Below are positions 8,172 to 15,929 of a stretch of 40,004 bases of DNA, piece by piece. Every line of letters starts with the position of its first letter. Positions within the stretch are counted from its first letter, which is position 1. The notes under the pieces were generated by a model. That model saw only the letters and a program-made list of their open reading frames with translations. It did not search any database and was not told the origin of the DNA. The DNA comes from Psychromonas arctica DSM 14288. Lineage in GTDB: Bacteria; Pseudomonadota; Gammaproteobacteria; Enterobacterales; Psychromonadaceae. A program made the position numbers and the translations under genes. The stretch spans positions 1-40,004 of the forward strand of contig NZ_AXWP01000056.1 of the NCBI RefSeq assembly GCF_000482725.1. Reading direction: 5' to 3'.

Positions 8172-8585
8172 ATGAAAACTAAAGAACGAATTTTACACAG
8201 TATATTATTTGAAGCGATAGCCTTATTTTTTGTAATAACTGCCGCCTTAGTATTTACCGATACAGGGATCGCATCAGTTACCGGATTGGCAATAGGTTTA
8301 TCAGTGTTGGCAATGGTTTGGAATTATATTTATAACTTAGTATTCGACCAACTGTTCGGACAAAATCGTATAGAGCGTTCATTTCAAATGCGTATTAGTC
8401 ATGGTATTGGTTTTGAATTTGGAATGATTATTGTGACACTGCCATTAATGATGTGGGTACTGCAATTAGATTTTTGGACTGTATTTATAATGGATATTGG
8501 CGTGGTAGTTTTCTTCTTAGTGTATGCCATTATTTATAACTGGTGTTATGATTTAGCCCGCGAACGGATTATTTGTGCAGAGTAA
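8172..8585 (+). CDS. PACE-family multidrug/biocide efflux transporter, AceI-like (137 aa)
   Basis: It has four transmembrane helices in two tandem bacterial-transmembrane-pair repeats. The repeat signatures are visible: helix 1 HSILFEAIALFF carries the conserved membrane glutamate (Glu14, equivalent to Glu15 of AceI); helix 2 ends WNYIYNLVFD; helix 3 begins RISHGIGFEFGMI; helix 4 ends IIYNWCYDLARERI. AceI homologues export chlorhexidine and other biocides and, physiologically, short diamines such as putrescine and cadaverine, by proton exchange in the inner membrane. An upstream in-frame ATG exists at 8139, but the MKTKERIL start at 8172 matches family length and alignment. The AceR-like LysR gene lies divergently upstream. 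Confidence 0.88.
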   Translation: MKTKERILHSILFEAIALFFVITAALVFTDTGIASVTGLAIGLSVLAMVWNYIYNLVFDQLFGQNRIERSFQMRISHGIGFEFGMIIVTLPLMMWVLQLDFWTVFIMDIGVVVFFLVYAIIYNWCYDLARERIICAE

Positions 8586-8710
8586 CATTACCGATGCATT
8601 TATGGGGCCTGGTGCGGAAAAATTACTTAAAGTCTGCTGCTTACTGGGTATTTAGAAGTAGCGCAAAGAGCATGTGGAAAGATTGAACATTCAGCAGCAT
8701 CTTTTCCTCT

Positions 8711-8820
8711 AAACTTGTAAGTAGAAACATAAATGCCCCTCTTCGGTTACTGTTATTAATTAACTACCTACAAGTTTATAAACTCAACAACCTCCTACAA
8801 AAGTAGGTGGTTGCTGAGTT
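8711..8820. terminator. Two adjacent long hairpins between convergent PACE and PqiA-like genes
   Basis: The first inverted repeat pairs 8711-8724 with 8764-8777 (AAACTTGTAAGTAG against CTACCTACAAGTTT, one mismatch). The second pairs 8781-8798 with 8803-8820 around a 4-nt AAAA loop, with 17 of 18 positions pairing if one G-U is counted. The second is a compact strong hairpin suited to stop transcription from both sides. The rest of 8586-8880 shows no gene. Confidence 0.6.
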
Positions 8821-8882
8821 AGACTTTCTTGAATCTTGCCTATCTTTATGATTATTTATTCCTTAATAATATAGTCATCACG

Positions 8883-9407
8883 CTATATTCCGTTTTCATC
8901 GTCTGTTTTTTTTAGTTTTAATTTAGACACGTTACTGGTGATAAACATTAACAACAGTACTGCAATACCAAATAAATAAAGGCCCGCATGCACTTGGATA
9001 CTGGCAATAACACCTAACTTTACCGTGACAATCAACATAGCCACCACCATCACATCCAACATCGTCCACCTTCCATATTCGTGCATCAAGTAAAGTAATT
9101 TCTTGTATTGTTTGGTAGAGGTTATATTCGATTGTAATAATAGAAATAGAAATCCAATTTTACAGATAGGCAATACCACACTGAAGATACCGACAATCAA
9201 AAAAATTAAAATTTGTCCCTGACTAACCAGTTCGGCTAAACCAGAGATAATCGAAATGGAGTTATTTATAACCATAAACTTAGAAATGGTGATCATGGGC
9301 AGAAATAAACCGAGTAAAAAGAGAAGAGTCGCCAAGATTAAAAGCCAACGTAATGCTTTCACACTAAATAAAACGACATTTAATCGGTGAACATAATTTT
9401 GTGACAT
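8883..9407 (-). CDS. PqiA-like integral membrane protein (174 aa)
   Basis: It has four hydrophobic helices (about residues 15-40, 62-90, 110-130 and 138-158). Family features are GLFLPMITISKF after helix 1, a periplasmic loop with SIISGLAEL, and YGRWTMLDVMVVAMLIVTVK, which is the PqiA-domain signature. Classical PqiA has two such domains and works with MCE proteins PqiB and PqiC in envelope lipid traffic; this is a single domain without cysteine pairs and has no MCE gene beside it. Single-domain relatives are common in marine gammaproteobacteria and of unknown role. The ATG start has AGGAGCTC just upstream. Confidence 0.8.
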   Translation of the reverse strand: MSQNYVHRLNVVLFSVKALRWLLILATLLFLLGLFLPMITISKFMVINNSISIISGLAELVSQGQILIFLIVGIFSVVLPICKIGFLFLLLQSNITSTKQYKKLLYLMHEYGRWTMLDVMVVAMLIVTVKLGVIASIQVHAGLYLFGIAVLLLMFITSNVSKLKLKKTDDENGI

Positions 9408-10191
9408 ATTAGAGCTCCTATTTCTCTGTTACTCCCTACTTCCAATGGCTTGAAATAGTGTTGTTTGGATATGTTATAAATACGTGGGCTATGATGGTGA
9501 ACACATTATGACATATGCACTATAAATTGGATTCAAGCTTTTGCTGTGACACCAAACAAAATAAAACCAGATATCATTTAAAAGCTAGTTTTAAAAGGTT
9601 CGAGCTAAAGGTTAAACATGAACCTGTTCAGACTGTTTTGATGTCAATTCCTTTTATAAAAGCACACCATTAAACCAGTTAAATAAAGCACTATTAAAAG
9701 CACTAAACCTATTTTTTCCTGCAGCATAACCTCCCCATATACCATAAATACTCGCTCCTAAACCAAATACTTTTATTTAAACAACTTAACTTCTCTTTAT
9801 TACCGTACAGTAGCAGCAGATTCGGATAATAAAATGCAAGTTATTAAGTTTACAATGACACATTTACAAATTAATCAACCCTAAATCCAATGCACCAAAA
9901 TAGCCCAAAAGATCAAAAATGGTGCGAAAAATAACTTTTTTAAAAAATATTCGCATAATCAAACAATAATATTAAACCTTAAGTTAACAAAATTTACTTT
10001 TTTCAACTACAAATCGAGAAATACGTTCCAGTATTAAACACTAAAAATATCGAAAAAAATAACATTAAAAACCACTATGGTGATTATATTTTTGATTAAC
10101 AGTTTTTTCTTCTGTTGTATTTATTCTCTTGTTTTTCCTACTAAAAATTTCTCTTATTTTTACAGAGTAGAAGTTAATTAATATTTATTTA
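9408..10191. other. Long AT-rich control region upstream of dgcN
   Basis: There is no gene in these roughly 780 bases. The right part is strongly A/T-rich and holds an inverted pair of NtrC-like half-sites (9891-9926), a possible IHF site at 9957-9969 (AATCAAACAATAA, one mismatch to WATCAANNNNTTR) and, immediately after, a sigma-54 promoter. The left part also carries the upstream region of the divergent PqiA-like gene. The length is what an enhancer-dependent promoter would need. Confidence 0.45.
9891..9926. promoter_or_regulatory. Inverted TGCACCA / TGGTGCG half-sites, possible NtrC-type enhancer
   Basis: TGCACCAAAA (9891-9900) faces AAAATGGTGCG (9916-9926) with 22 bp between the inner ends of GCACCA and TGGTGC. 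Each half matches the arm of the NtrC consensus TGCACCA-N3-TGGTGCA, but the spacing is wider than in the consensus, so this may be two degenerate sites or another regulator's site. It lies about 270 bp upstream of the sigma-54 promoter. Confidence 0.3.
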
Positions 10192-10207
10192 TGGCACAAA
10201 AGGTGCT
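10192..10207 (+). promoter_or_regulatory. Sigma-54 (-24/-12) promoter for the dgcN operon
   Basis: TGGCAC (10192-10197), five bases, then GTGCT (10203-10207) matches the consensus TGGCAC-N5-TTGCW at ten of eleven positions, with the invariant GG and GC exactly 10 bp apart. Transcription would start near 10219, giving a leader of about 95 nt before the dgcN start. Confidence 0.6.
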
Positions 10208-10313
10208 GTATTAAATTTAACTGACTAATGATAAGTTTAATATTAGGTCGTTTCAATGAGCAACTAAACATTAACCAATGAGGTTAGTTTTACTACCAAT
10301 AGGAATCAAAAAA

Positions 10314-11318
10314 ATGGAAATCAAAAAACCTTATTTACTATTTTTAGGTGATGCACAAGATCCTCTTGCAGCAAAAGTTGCTCAGGGAATTAGCCAATGG
10401 CATCCAGAATATTGTGCTGGTCAATTTCGCATGGAATCATGTGTTGCTGATTGTGGTTTGACGGATATGGATATTGCACAAGCGAAAGCAGCTGGCGTTA
10501 AAACATTAGTTATTGGCGTTGCTAACCGTGGCGGTATCATCTCTGAGCAATGGATTTCAATTTTGACGCAAGCACTTGAAGCAGGTTTTGACCTAGCAGC
10601 AGGCCTGCACAACAAGTTAAACGATATTCCAATACTTAAAGCATTAGCAGATAGCTTAGGCCGTGAATTGTTTGATGTTCGCTTCCCAACACAAACATTC
10701 CCCGTGGCAAGTGGTTTAAAACGAACAGGTAAGCGCGTACTTCAAGTCGGCACTGACTGCTCAGTAGGTAAAATGTATACCGCTTTAGCACTTGAAAAAG
10801 AGATGCTTGCACAAAATATGAATGCAAGTTTTAGAGCGACGGGTCAAACAGGTATTCTTATTAGTGGATCTGGCGTGAGTATTGACGCTGTGGTGGCTGA
10901 CTTTATTGCTGGCGCGGTAGAAACTATTGCGCCAGATAATACTCCAGATCATTGGGATGTTATTGAAGGTCAAGGTTCATTATTTCATGCTTCATTCTCA
11001 GGTGTTACAGCAGGTTTAATTCACGGCTCACAAGCTGATGCATTGATTTTATGTCACGAACCTACACGAGAACATATGCGCGGTTTACCAACATATCCTT
11101 TACCTGACCTAAAAACCTGTATGGATCTCAACCTTACTTTTGCACGTATTACCAACCCCGATGCTCAATTTGTTGGTATCTCTGTAAACACTTCCAATTT
11201 GTCAGAAGCTGAAGCTGAAAAATACTTAACAGACATTGAAGCTAAATTTGCTTTACCTGCTGTTGACCCTTTCCGTGAAGGTGTTTCTCGTATTGTAGAA
11301 AAATTAAAAGCAATCTAG
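10314..11318 (+). CDS. dgcN: D-glutamate N-acetyltransferase DgcN (DUF1611 family, 334 aa)
   Basis: This DUF1611-family protein is expected to acetylate D-glutamate to N-acetyl-D-glutamate, the first step of the DgcN-DgcA pathway described in marine proteobacteria and haloarchaea. The N-terminal domain (1-135) has the family's LFLGDA opening and CGLTDMDIAQAK segment. The C-terminal domain begins with a P-loop-like GTDCSVGK (146-153), followed by ATGQTGILISGSGVSID and VIEGQGSLFH, all characteristic. The start at 10314 is preferred over an upstream ATG at 10278, because AGGA at 10302-10305 is well spaced and homologues start there. It is followed after 10 nt by dgcA, so the two are co-transcribed. 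Confidence 0.88.
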   Translation: MEIKKPYLLFLGDAQDPLAAKVAQGISQWHPEYCAGQFRMESCVADCGLTDMDIAQAKAAGVKTLVIGVANRGGIISEQWISILTQALEAGFDLAAGLHNKLNDIPILKALADSLGRELFDVRFPTQTFPVASGLKRTGKRVLQVGTDCSVGKMYTALALEKEMLAQNMNASFRATGQTGILISGSGVSIDAVVADFIAGAVETIAPDNTPDHWDVIEGQGSLFHASFSGVTAGLIHGSQADALILCHEPTREHMRGLPTYPLPDLKTCMDLNLTFARITNPDAQFVGISVNTSNLSEAEAEKYLTDIEAKFALPAVDPFREGVSRIVEKLKAI

Positions 11319-11328
11319 GGGGTTTAAT

Positions 11329-12306
11329 ATGAAGGTTAAACTTGTTAGCCAGAGCTTCCTTATTCGCGGTACTTTTACCATATCTCGAGGCAGTAGAACC
11401 CATGCCAATGTAGTTGTCGTCGAACTACAGCAAGGTGAATATGTCGGTCGTGGGGAATGTGTTCCCTATGCTCGCTATGGTGAGTCGATCGAATCGGTAC
11501 TCGCTGAACTTGAAACCTTGGTCGCTAAGATTGAATCTGGTTTAACCCGTGAGCAAATACAATCTTTATTACCAGCAGGCGCTGCTCGTAATGCTTTAGA
11601 TTGTGCTTATTGGGATTTAGCATGTAAACAACAAGGGCAACGTATTTGGCAGCACATACCTGTGACGCAACCTTTATCATTACTCACTGCTTTCACACTT
11701 TCACTTGATACACCAGAGTGCATGAAGAAAGCCGCAATCGAGAATGCCCATCGTCCACTATTAAAACTTAAATTGGCGGGCGAAGGAGATATTGCACGTG
11801 TGACCGCCGTTCGAGAAGGATCACCAAAGGCACGTATTATTGTTGATGCCAATGAAGGTTGGGACGAAGCATTGTATTTAGAAATTGTTCCAGAATTGGT
11901 CAAACTCGGTGTTGAAATGATTGAGCAACCTTTTCCTGCGGATAATGATGCTGCATTGGAATATCTGCCCAGACCCATTACATTATGCGCCGATGAATCT
12001 TGCCACGACAGAACAAGCTTGCCAAAAATCATCGGCCGTTATGACATGATTAACATAAAACTGGATAAAACCGGTGGCTTGACTGAAGCACTCGAACTTA
12101 AAAAAGCAGCGCAACAAGCAAACCTACAGGTAATGGTTGGCTGTATGCTTGCCACCTCTTTAGCGATGGCGCCTGCATTTATTGTTGCACAAGGTGTGGA
12201 TGTTGTCGATTTGGATGGCCCACTGCTACTGGCTAAAGATAGAGAGTTTCCTTTTACTTTCACTGCGAGTTCAATGCACGTTTGTGATGTTGAACTGTGG
12301 GGATAA
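11329..12306 (+). CDS. dgcA: N-acetyl-D-glutamate racemase/epimerase DgcA (enolase superfamily, 325 aa)
   Basis: This enolase-superfamily enzyme of the dipeptide-epimerase (MLE) subgroup would turn N-acetyl-D-glutamate into the L form, which can be deacetylated to L-glutamate. The N-terminal capping domain spans 1-115. The barrel holds the acid-base KLKLAG motif (Lys146, Lys148), metal ligands Asp173 (VDANEGW), Glu199 (IEQP) and Asp222 (ADES), and the second lysine in NIKLDKTGG (244-247). All catalytic positions are present. Without context it would be called an L-Ala-D/L-Glu epimerase; the tight coupling to dgcN makes DgcA the better call. A GGGGG ribosome site overlaps the end of dgcN. Confidence 0.87.
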   Translation: MKVKLVSQSFLIRGTFTISRGSRTHANVVVVELQQGEYVGRGECVPYARYGESIESVLAELETLVAKIESGLTREQIQSLLPAGAARNALDCAYWDLACKQQGQRIWQHIPVTQPLSLLTAFTLSLDTPECMKKAAIENAHRPLLKLKLAGEGDIARVTAVREGSPKARIIVDANEGWDEALYLEIVPELVKLGVEMIEQPFPADNDAALEYLPRPITLCADESCHDRTSLPKIIGRYDMINIKLDKTGGLTEALELKKAAQQANLQVMVGCMLATSLAMAPAFIVAQGVDVVDLDGPLLLAKDREFPFTFTASSMHVCDVELWG

Positions 12307-12330
12307 TTTCCCACTTTATTTTATGACAAT

Positions 12331-12371
12331 AGCAACTGTTTTACGACAAGAGCAATAATAAAACTGTTGCT
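12331..12371 (+). promoter_or_regulatory. Intercistronic hairpin between dgcA and the transaminase gene
   Basis: AGCAAC-T-GTTTTA (12331-12343) pairs with TAAAAC-T-GTTGCT (12359-12371), 12 pairs with one central mismatch and a 15-nt loop. No U-run follows, so it looks more like an mRNA-processing or stability element than a terminator. It sits just before the GAGG of the next gene. Confidence 0.45.
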
Positions 12372-12387
12372 ACCTAACGAGGTATAA

Positions 12388-13248
12388 ATGATGGAACGTA
12401 TCGTCTACTTAGATGGTCAATTTATTAACGAAAGTGAAGCAAAAGTTTCTATTTTCGATCGTGGTTTTTTATTTGGCGATGCTGTTTATGAAGTGACAGC
12501 AGTCCTTGATGGCAAGTTAGTTGATAACGATGGGCATATGGTTCGTTTGCAACGTTCATGTAATGAATTACAGATTTCATTACCCGTTACCACTGAAGAA
12601 ATCACCAAAATTCAAAAAAGCTTAATCGTAAAAAACAATCTCAATGAAGGTGGTATTTATTTACAAGTAAGCCGAGGCTCTGCTGGTGACCGTGATTTTG
12701 ATTATCCAGCGGGTGTCAAACCAACATTAGTTTTATTCACACAAGCGCGCTCATTGCTAGATACGCCAAAAGCGGTTAAAGGCATGAAAGTGATTACCAT
12801 CGAAGATATTCGCTGGAAACGTCGTGATATTAAAACCGTTTGTTTACTTGCACCTTGTATGGCAAAGAAAGCAGCAACCGATGCAAAAGTTGACGACGCA
12901 TGGCTTGTTGAAGATGGTTACATAACCGAAGGTAGTTCGAATAATGCTTATATCGTTACGCAAGAAGGTGTTTTGGTCACTCGTCCATTAAGCAATGATA
13001 TTTTGCATGGCATTACCCGTAAAGCTTTATTAACGCTTGCCAAAAAAGAGAAAATCACTATTGAGGAACGCCTTTTCAGCGTTACAGAAGCACATCAAGC
13101 AAGTGAAGCTTTTGTCAGTTCAGCAACGACTTTTGTTTGGCCTGTTGTTGAAATTGATGGCAGAACAATTGGAACAGGTACTCCTGGGATAGTTGCAAAT
13201 AAGTTACGTAAAATCTACATTGAATTAGCAAAAGAAACTGCTGAATAA
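12388..13248 (+). CDS. D-amino-acid transaminase-like, class IV PLP aminotransferase (286 aa)
   Basis: Fold-type IV aminotransferase. The PLP lysine is Lys149 in RWKRRDIKTVCLL, which mirrors the D-amino-acid transaminase motif around Lys145. Glu181 in EGSSNNAYIV is the cofactor-binding glutamate, and FDRGFLFGDAVYEV (23-36) is the class IV N-terminal signature. D-amino-acid transaminases move the amino group of D-Ala and others to 2-oxoglutarate, giving D-glutamate, which would feed the two preceding genes. Branched-chain or 4-amino-4-deoxychorismate relatives share the fold, but the motifs and the neighbours favour the D-specific enzyme. The start is 12388 or the adjacent ATG at 12391; GAGG at 12379-12382 serves either. 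The gap to dgcA is 81 nt with no terminator. Confidence 0.82.
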   Translation: MMERIVYLDGQFINESEAKVSIFDRGFLFGDAVYEVTAVLDGKLVDNDGHMVRLQRSCNELQISLPVTTEEITKIQKSLIVKNNLNEGGIYLQVSRGSAGDRDFDYPAGVKPTLVLFTQARSLLDTPKAVKGMKVITIEDIRWKRRDIKTVCLLAPCMAKKAATDAKVDDAWLVEDGYITEGSSNNAYIVTQEGVLVTRPLSNDILHGITRKALLTLAKKEKITIEERLFSVTEAHQASEAFVSSATTFVWPVVEIDGRTIGTGTPGIVANKLRKIYIELAKETAE

Positions 13249-13328
13249 ATTTTAATATTTATGGGCCCTTCCTTTAGATCGCCTCGATTTTGCACGCAGA
13301 AAGATATAGCGACTCAGTAAAAACTAAC

Positions 13329-13372
13329 ATGAGTTCCCACGGTGATTCAAATAAAGATCCGTGGGAACTCAT
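13329..13372. terminator. 14-bp perfect hairpin between convergent transaminase and RCC1 genes
   Basis: ATGAGTTCCCACGG (13329-13342) pairs perfectly with CCGTGGGAACTCAT (13359-13372). The stem is flanked by near-identical 14-mers, CGACTCAGTAAAAA (13310-13323) and CGACTCAATAAAAA (13383-13396). No long U-run follows on either side, but the position between converging genes suggests a two-way terminator. Confidence 0.6.
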
Positions 13373-13396
13373 TAAAATGTGACGACTCAATAAAAA

Positions 13397-15298
13397 TCAA
13401 TTTACACTTGGTGTCACTGTGACTTCAATAGGAGTGTAACAAACCGAAGCTGAGGCTTCTTCACCATATAACGTCGCATTGGTTGATGCACATACATCTT
13501 GTACTGCTGATAATCTGCCATCGCTAGTTGATCCCCAAGCATAGACAATATTCTGATCTGTAACCGCAAAGTGACTTGATGTATTAGCGCTTAAAGAAGT
13601 AATAAAGAGCTCATCTAAGGCAGCTACTTTAACTGGTTCAATAGCAAGTTGACGTTCAATACCACTAACATCAGTTTCGTAGCCATTCGCCATGTAACCC
13701 GCTCCCATATCTCCCCAAGAATAAACATCCCCTTTCAAACTTAAGCCCTGTGCATTACGACTACCACCTTGGAAACTAATCAGTCGATCATCCCCCATCG
13801 CTGCAGATCCTGTCGATAAGTTAGCTATTACTTCAGGTAGCAAGATATTTGCAATATCCGATACTTTATAGACAAAACCAGTACTAGTCGACGTACCTTG
13901 TGCTAATGCACCATAGCTATTATTGCCCCAACCATAAACGATACCTGCATTATCAACGGCTAGACCAAAATCAGCTCCCGCTTCAATAGCAATGATATCT
14001 TTTCCCTCAAGAATTTTTACAGGTGTAGAACGGTCAACACTAATAGAACCGTCTCCAAGTTCACCACCGCTAGTGTTATTACCCCAAGAATAGACATCAC
14101 CTTGATCTGTCAATGCATAAACATGCATATCACGTATTGCAACATCGACCACAACCTCATCTGCCGGTATAAGCACTAAACCAAAGGTGCTTTGATCATC
14201 AGTGGAATCTTCAAGTCGCCCTAGTTGCAAATTGCCATTATCTCCCGCGGAATAAAGTTTCCCAGAACGTGTTACCACGAAACTACTATTACTTCCTGAA
14301 GTTGCATAAACCGCTAATTCTCCATTAGGTAATGTCACTTCAATAGTTGTAGTTACAGGGTTTTTATTACCTGTCCCTAGTTCACCACTAAAATTCGGAC
14401 CGAAAACAAATAATCTGCCCTCGGTTGTTACTAAAGCACCATCAACCTGATCAGTTGAAACACTTTTAAAATTTAATGATTCATCACTCAATGTCATCCA
14501 ACCTGAGGCGGCATTATATAACCCATATTGACGCTTAATATTTCCTTCGATATAACATTGATTCTCTGCTTCAGTTAAGGTGTCTTTCCCGTCCTCATTA
14601 AGTTCTGTACCGGGTTCTAAATCCATATCAGATTCACGACCTAACTTAAAACGTAGCTCGCTACCGCAATAATGACTTGGAGATTCAGCGTAAACAATGC
14701 CAGCATAGTTTTCACCGAAACTGAAAGGTTTACCTTGTGCTGATAAACCGAGTGTATGGTGGTTACCGGCAGACAAGATGATATTGCGATCAAAATTCAT
14801 CCATTTTAAATATGCATAAACTTTTGCATCTCCTAGCGTATTGGTAATATCTGTATATTCACGGTCAGTAATATCTGTAAACTTTGTGTTTATTTCATTC
14901 AAATCAGAAGTATCTAAAGCTAACCCATTATATACGTCGTTATCTTGATCAAGAGCGATCATCGCCTTCAATAATTTAACACTTTGAGTTTCTTGGTATC
15001 TTTCCTCTCCGACCAGAGAAGCTAGTTTAATATTGGCATTTGTCTCAACATCTGTCAGGCTATATTGCCCCAAACTAAAAGTGATCGTTTCTCCATTTCG
15101 ATATTCAAATGAACCAGTTTCATCGGTTATTCCTGTGATAGTTTGAGTTTCATATTTTAGACCTGAAACAGGCACTTCTAACTGACCAATCGAAATTGGT
15201 GCTAACACTTCGACTTTATCTATAGAGTTATCGTCGCAAGCCGTAGTTAATGAAACTACTGTGCTCAATATAAGAACGCTCTTTAATCTTTTTTCCAT
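13397..15298 (-). CDS. RCC1-repeat putative lipoprotein (633 aa)
   Basis: The N-terminus is a lipoprotein-like signal (KRLKSVLILSTVVSLTTAC), with Cys21 as the likely lipid site; the box is imperfect, with Thr at -3, and Asp follows the cysteine. Residues 40-125 form a domain (YETQTITGITDETGSFEYRN) common in secreted proteins of marine gammaproteobacteria. From about 170 to 620 there are at least six RCC1-type beta-propeller blades, each with a Gly/Val-x-Leu-x-Trp/Phe-Gly core, such as DVYSWGNNTSGGELGDGS, IVYGWGNNSYGALAQG and IVYAWGSTSDGRLS. RCC1 propellers mediate protein contacts; no enzymatic role is implied. Function is unknown, probably cell-surface or periplasmic. It is monocistronic, with a Fur-like box just upstream. 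Confidence 0.8.
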   Translation of the reverse strand: MEKRLKSVLILSTVVSLTTACDDNSIDKVEVLAPISIGQLEVPVSGLKYETQTITGITDETGSFEYRNGETITFSLGQYSLTDVETNANIKLASLVGEERYQETQSVKLLKAMIALDQDNDVYNGLALDTSDLNEINTKFTDITDREYTDITNTLGDAKVYAYLKWMNFDRNIILSAGNHHTLGLSAQGKPFSFGENYAGIVYAESPSHYCGSELRFKLGRESDMDLEPGTELNEDGKDTLTEAENQCYIEGNIKRQYGLYNAASGWMTLSDESLNFKSVSTDQVDGALVTTEGRLFVFGPNFSGELGTGNKNPVTTTIEVTLPNGELAVYATSGSNSSFVVTRSGKLYSAGDNGNLQLGRLEDSTDDQSTFGLVLIPADEVVVDVAIRDMHVYALTDQGDVYSWGNNTSGGELGDGSISVDRSTPVKILEGKDIIAIEAGADFGLAVDNAGIVYGWGNNSYGALAQGTSTSTGFVYKVSDIANILLPEVIANLSTGSAAMGDDRLISFQGGSRNAQGLSLKGDVYSWGDMGAGYMANGYETDVSGIERQLAIEPVKVAALDELFITSLSANTSSHFAVTDQNIVYAWGSTSDGRLSAVQDVCASTNATLYGEEASASVCYTPIEVTVTPSVN

Positions 15299-15321
15299 AC
15301 TAATACTAACCTTCCTTTATT

Positions 15322-15340
15322 GTAAATGATAACTATTCGC
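15322..15340 (-). promoter_or_regulatory. Fur-box-like site upstream of the RCC1 lipoprotein
   Basis: GTAAATGATAACTATTCGC agrees with the Fur consensus GATAATGATAATCATTATC at 13 of 19 positions, including the ATGATAA core. It lies 24 bp upstream of the start codon, where a bound repressor would block expression. A match of this quality occurs by chance in AT-rich DNA, so it is only suggestive. Confidence 0.35.
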
Positions 15341-15929
15341 ATAGTATGTTATTGAATATCTCAAATCTAGTTTTTAGTTGTTTAATAACTTAACGAGTAA
15401 TATTCACATTAAAGTAGTTGTATATATTCCTAAAAATCAGCAATTTGAAAAAATAGTCGATTAAGCGGTGTTACTCATCTAACAGACGACTTTGATATTT
15501 TTAATAGCAATGCGTAGATGACATTGTGATTAGCAAAGCTAATAAGGCCTAAAGTAACGACAAGATCTATACTTTGAATTCGCCAGATCATTAAATTATA
15601 TTAGGTCACACAAACGCTTTGACTAATTTTTATTCAGTACATTTATCAACGATTGATAGCGTTTCAAGGAGTTGGAAAACAGAGTTTTGATAAACTGGAG
15701 CGGGTAATCATGTGCAATTAAGCCTTTTGATTTTATTTCATTCTAGGGCTGATGAGGTAAGATCGACGGATCACGGGTGATCATGTTTTGCCTAAGCACT
15801 ATCAGTCGACTTTTCTTCTTTAATAATTACGCACAAAACCTAGCGGTGGTTGATTATGCAGCAAGAGTCTTAAAAAATTAATTTATATGATTTTTATGAA
15901 GTATTCAGTGAGGCACTAACAGTTTCAAA
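15341..15929. other. Non-coding stretch with degenerate coding traces
   Basis: No intact gene is present. Short peptides that look once-coding appear in different plus-strand frames: LIAFQGVGKQSFDKLERVI at about 15655-15715, DHVLPKHYQSTF at about 15780-15815 and NNYAQNLAVVDYAARVLKN at about 15825-15880. Stops and frame changes separate them. I could not assign them to a family. They lead directly into the HAD remnant that follows. Confidence 0.35.

Noticed and set aside
2905-8585. Regulator-dense stretch as one functional system
   Set aside because: Each LysR gene has its own divergent target, and convergent ends with terminators separate the pairs; they look like independent modules.
10278-10313. 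Upstream ATG extending dgcN by 12 residues
   Set aside because: The extension is not family-like and lacks a good ribosome site; 10314 has AGGA at proper distance.
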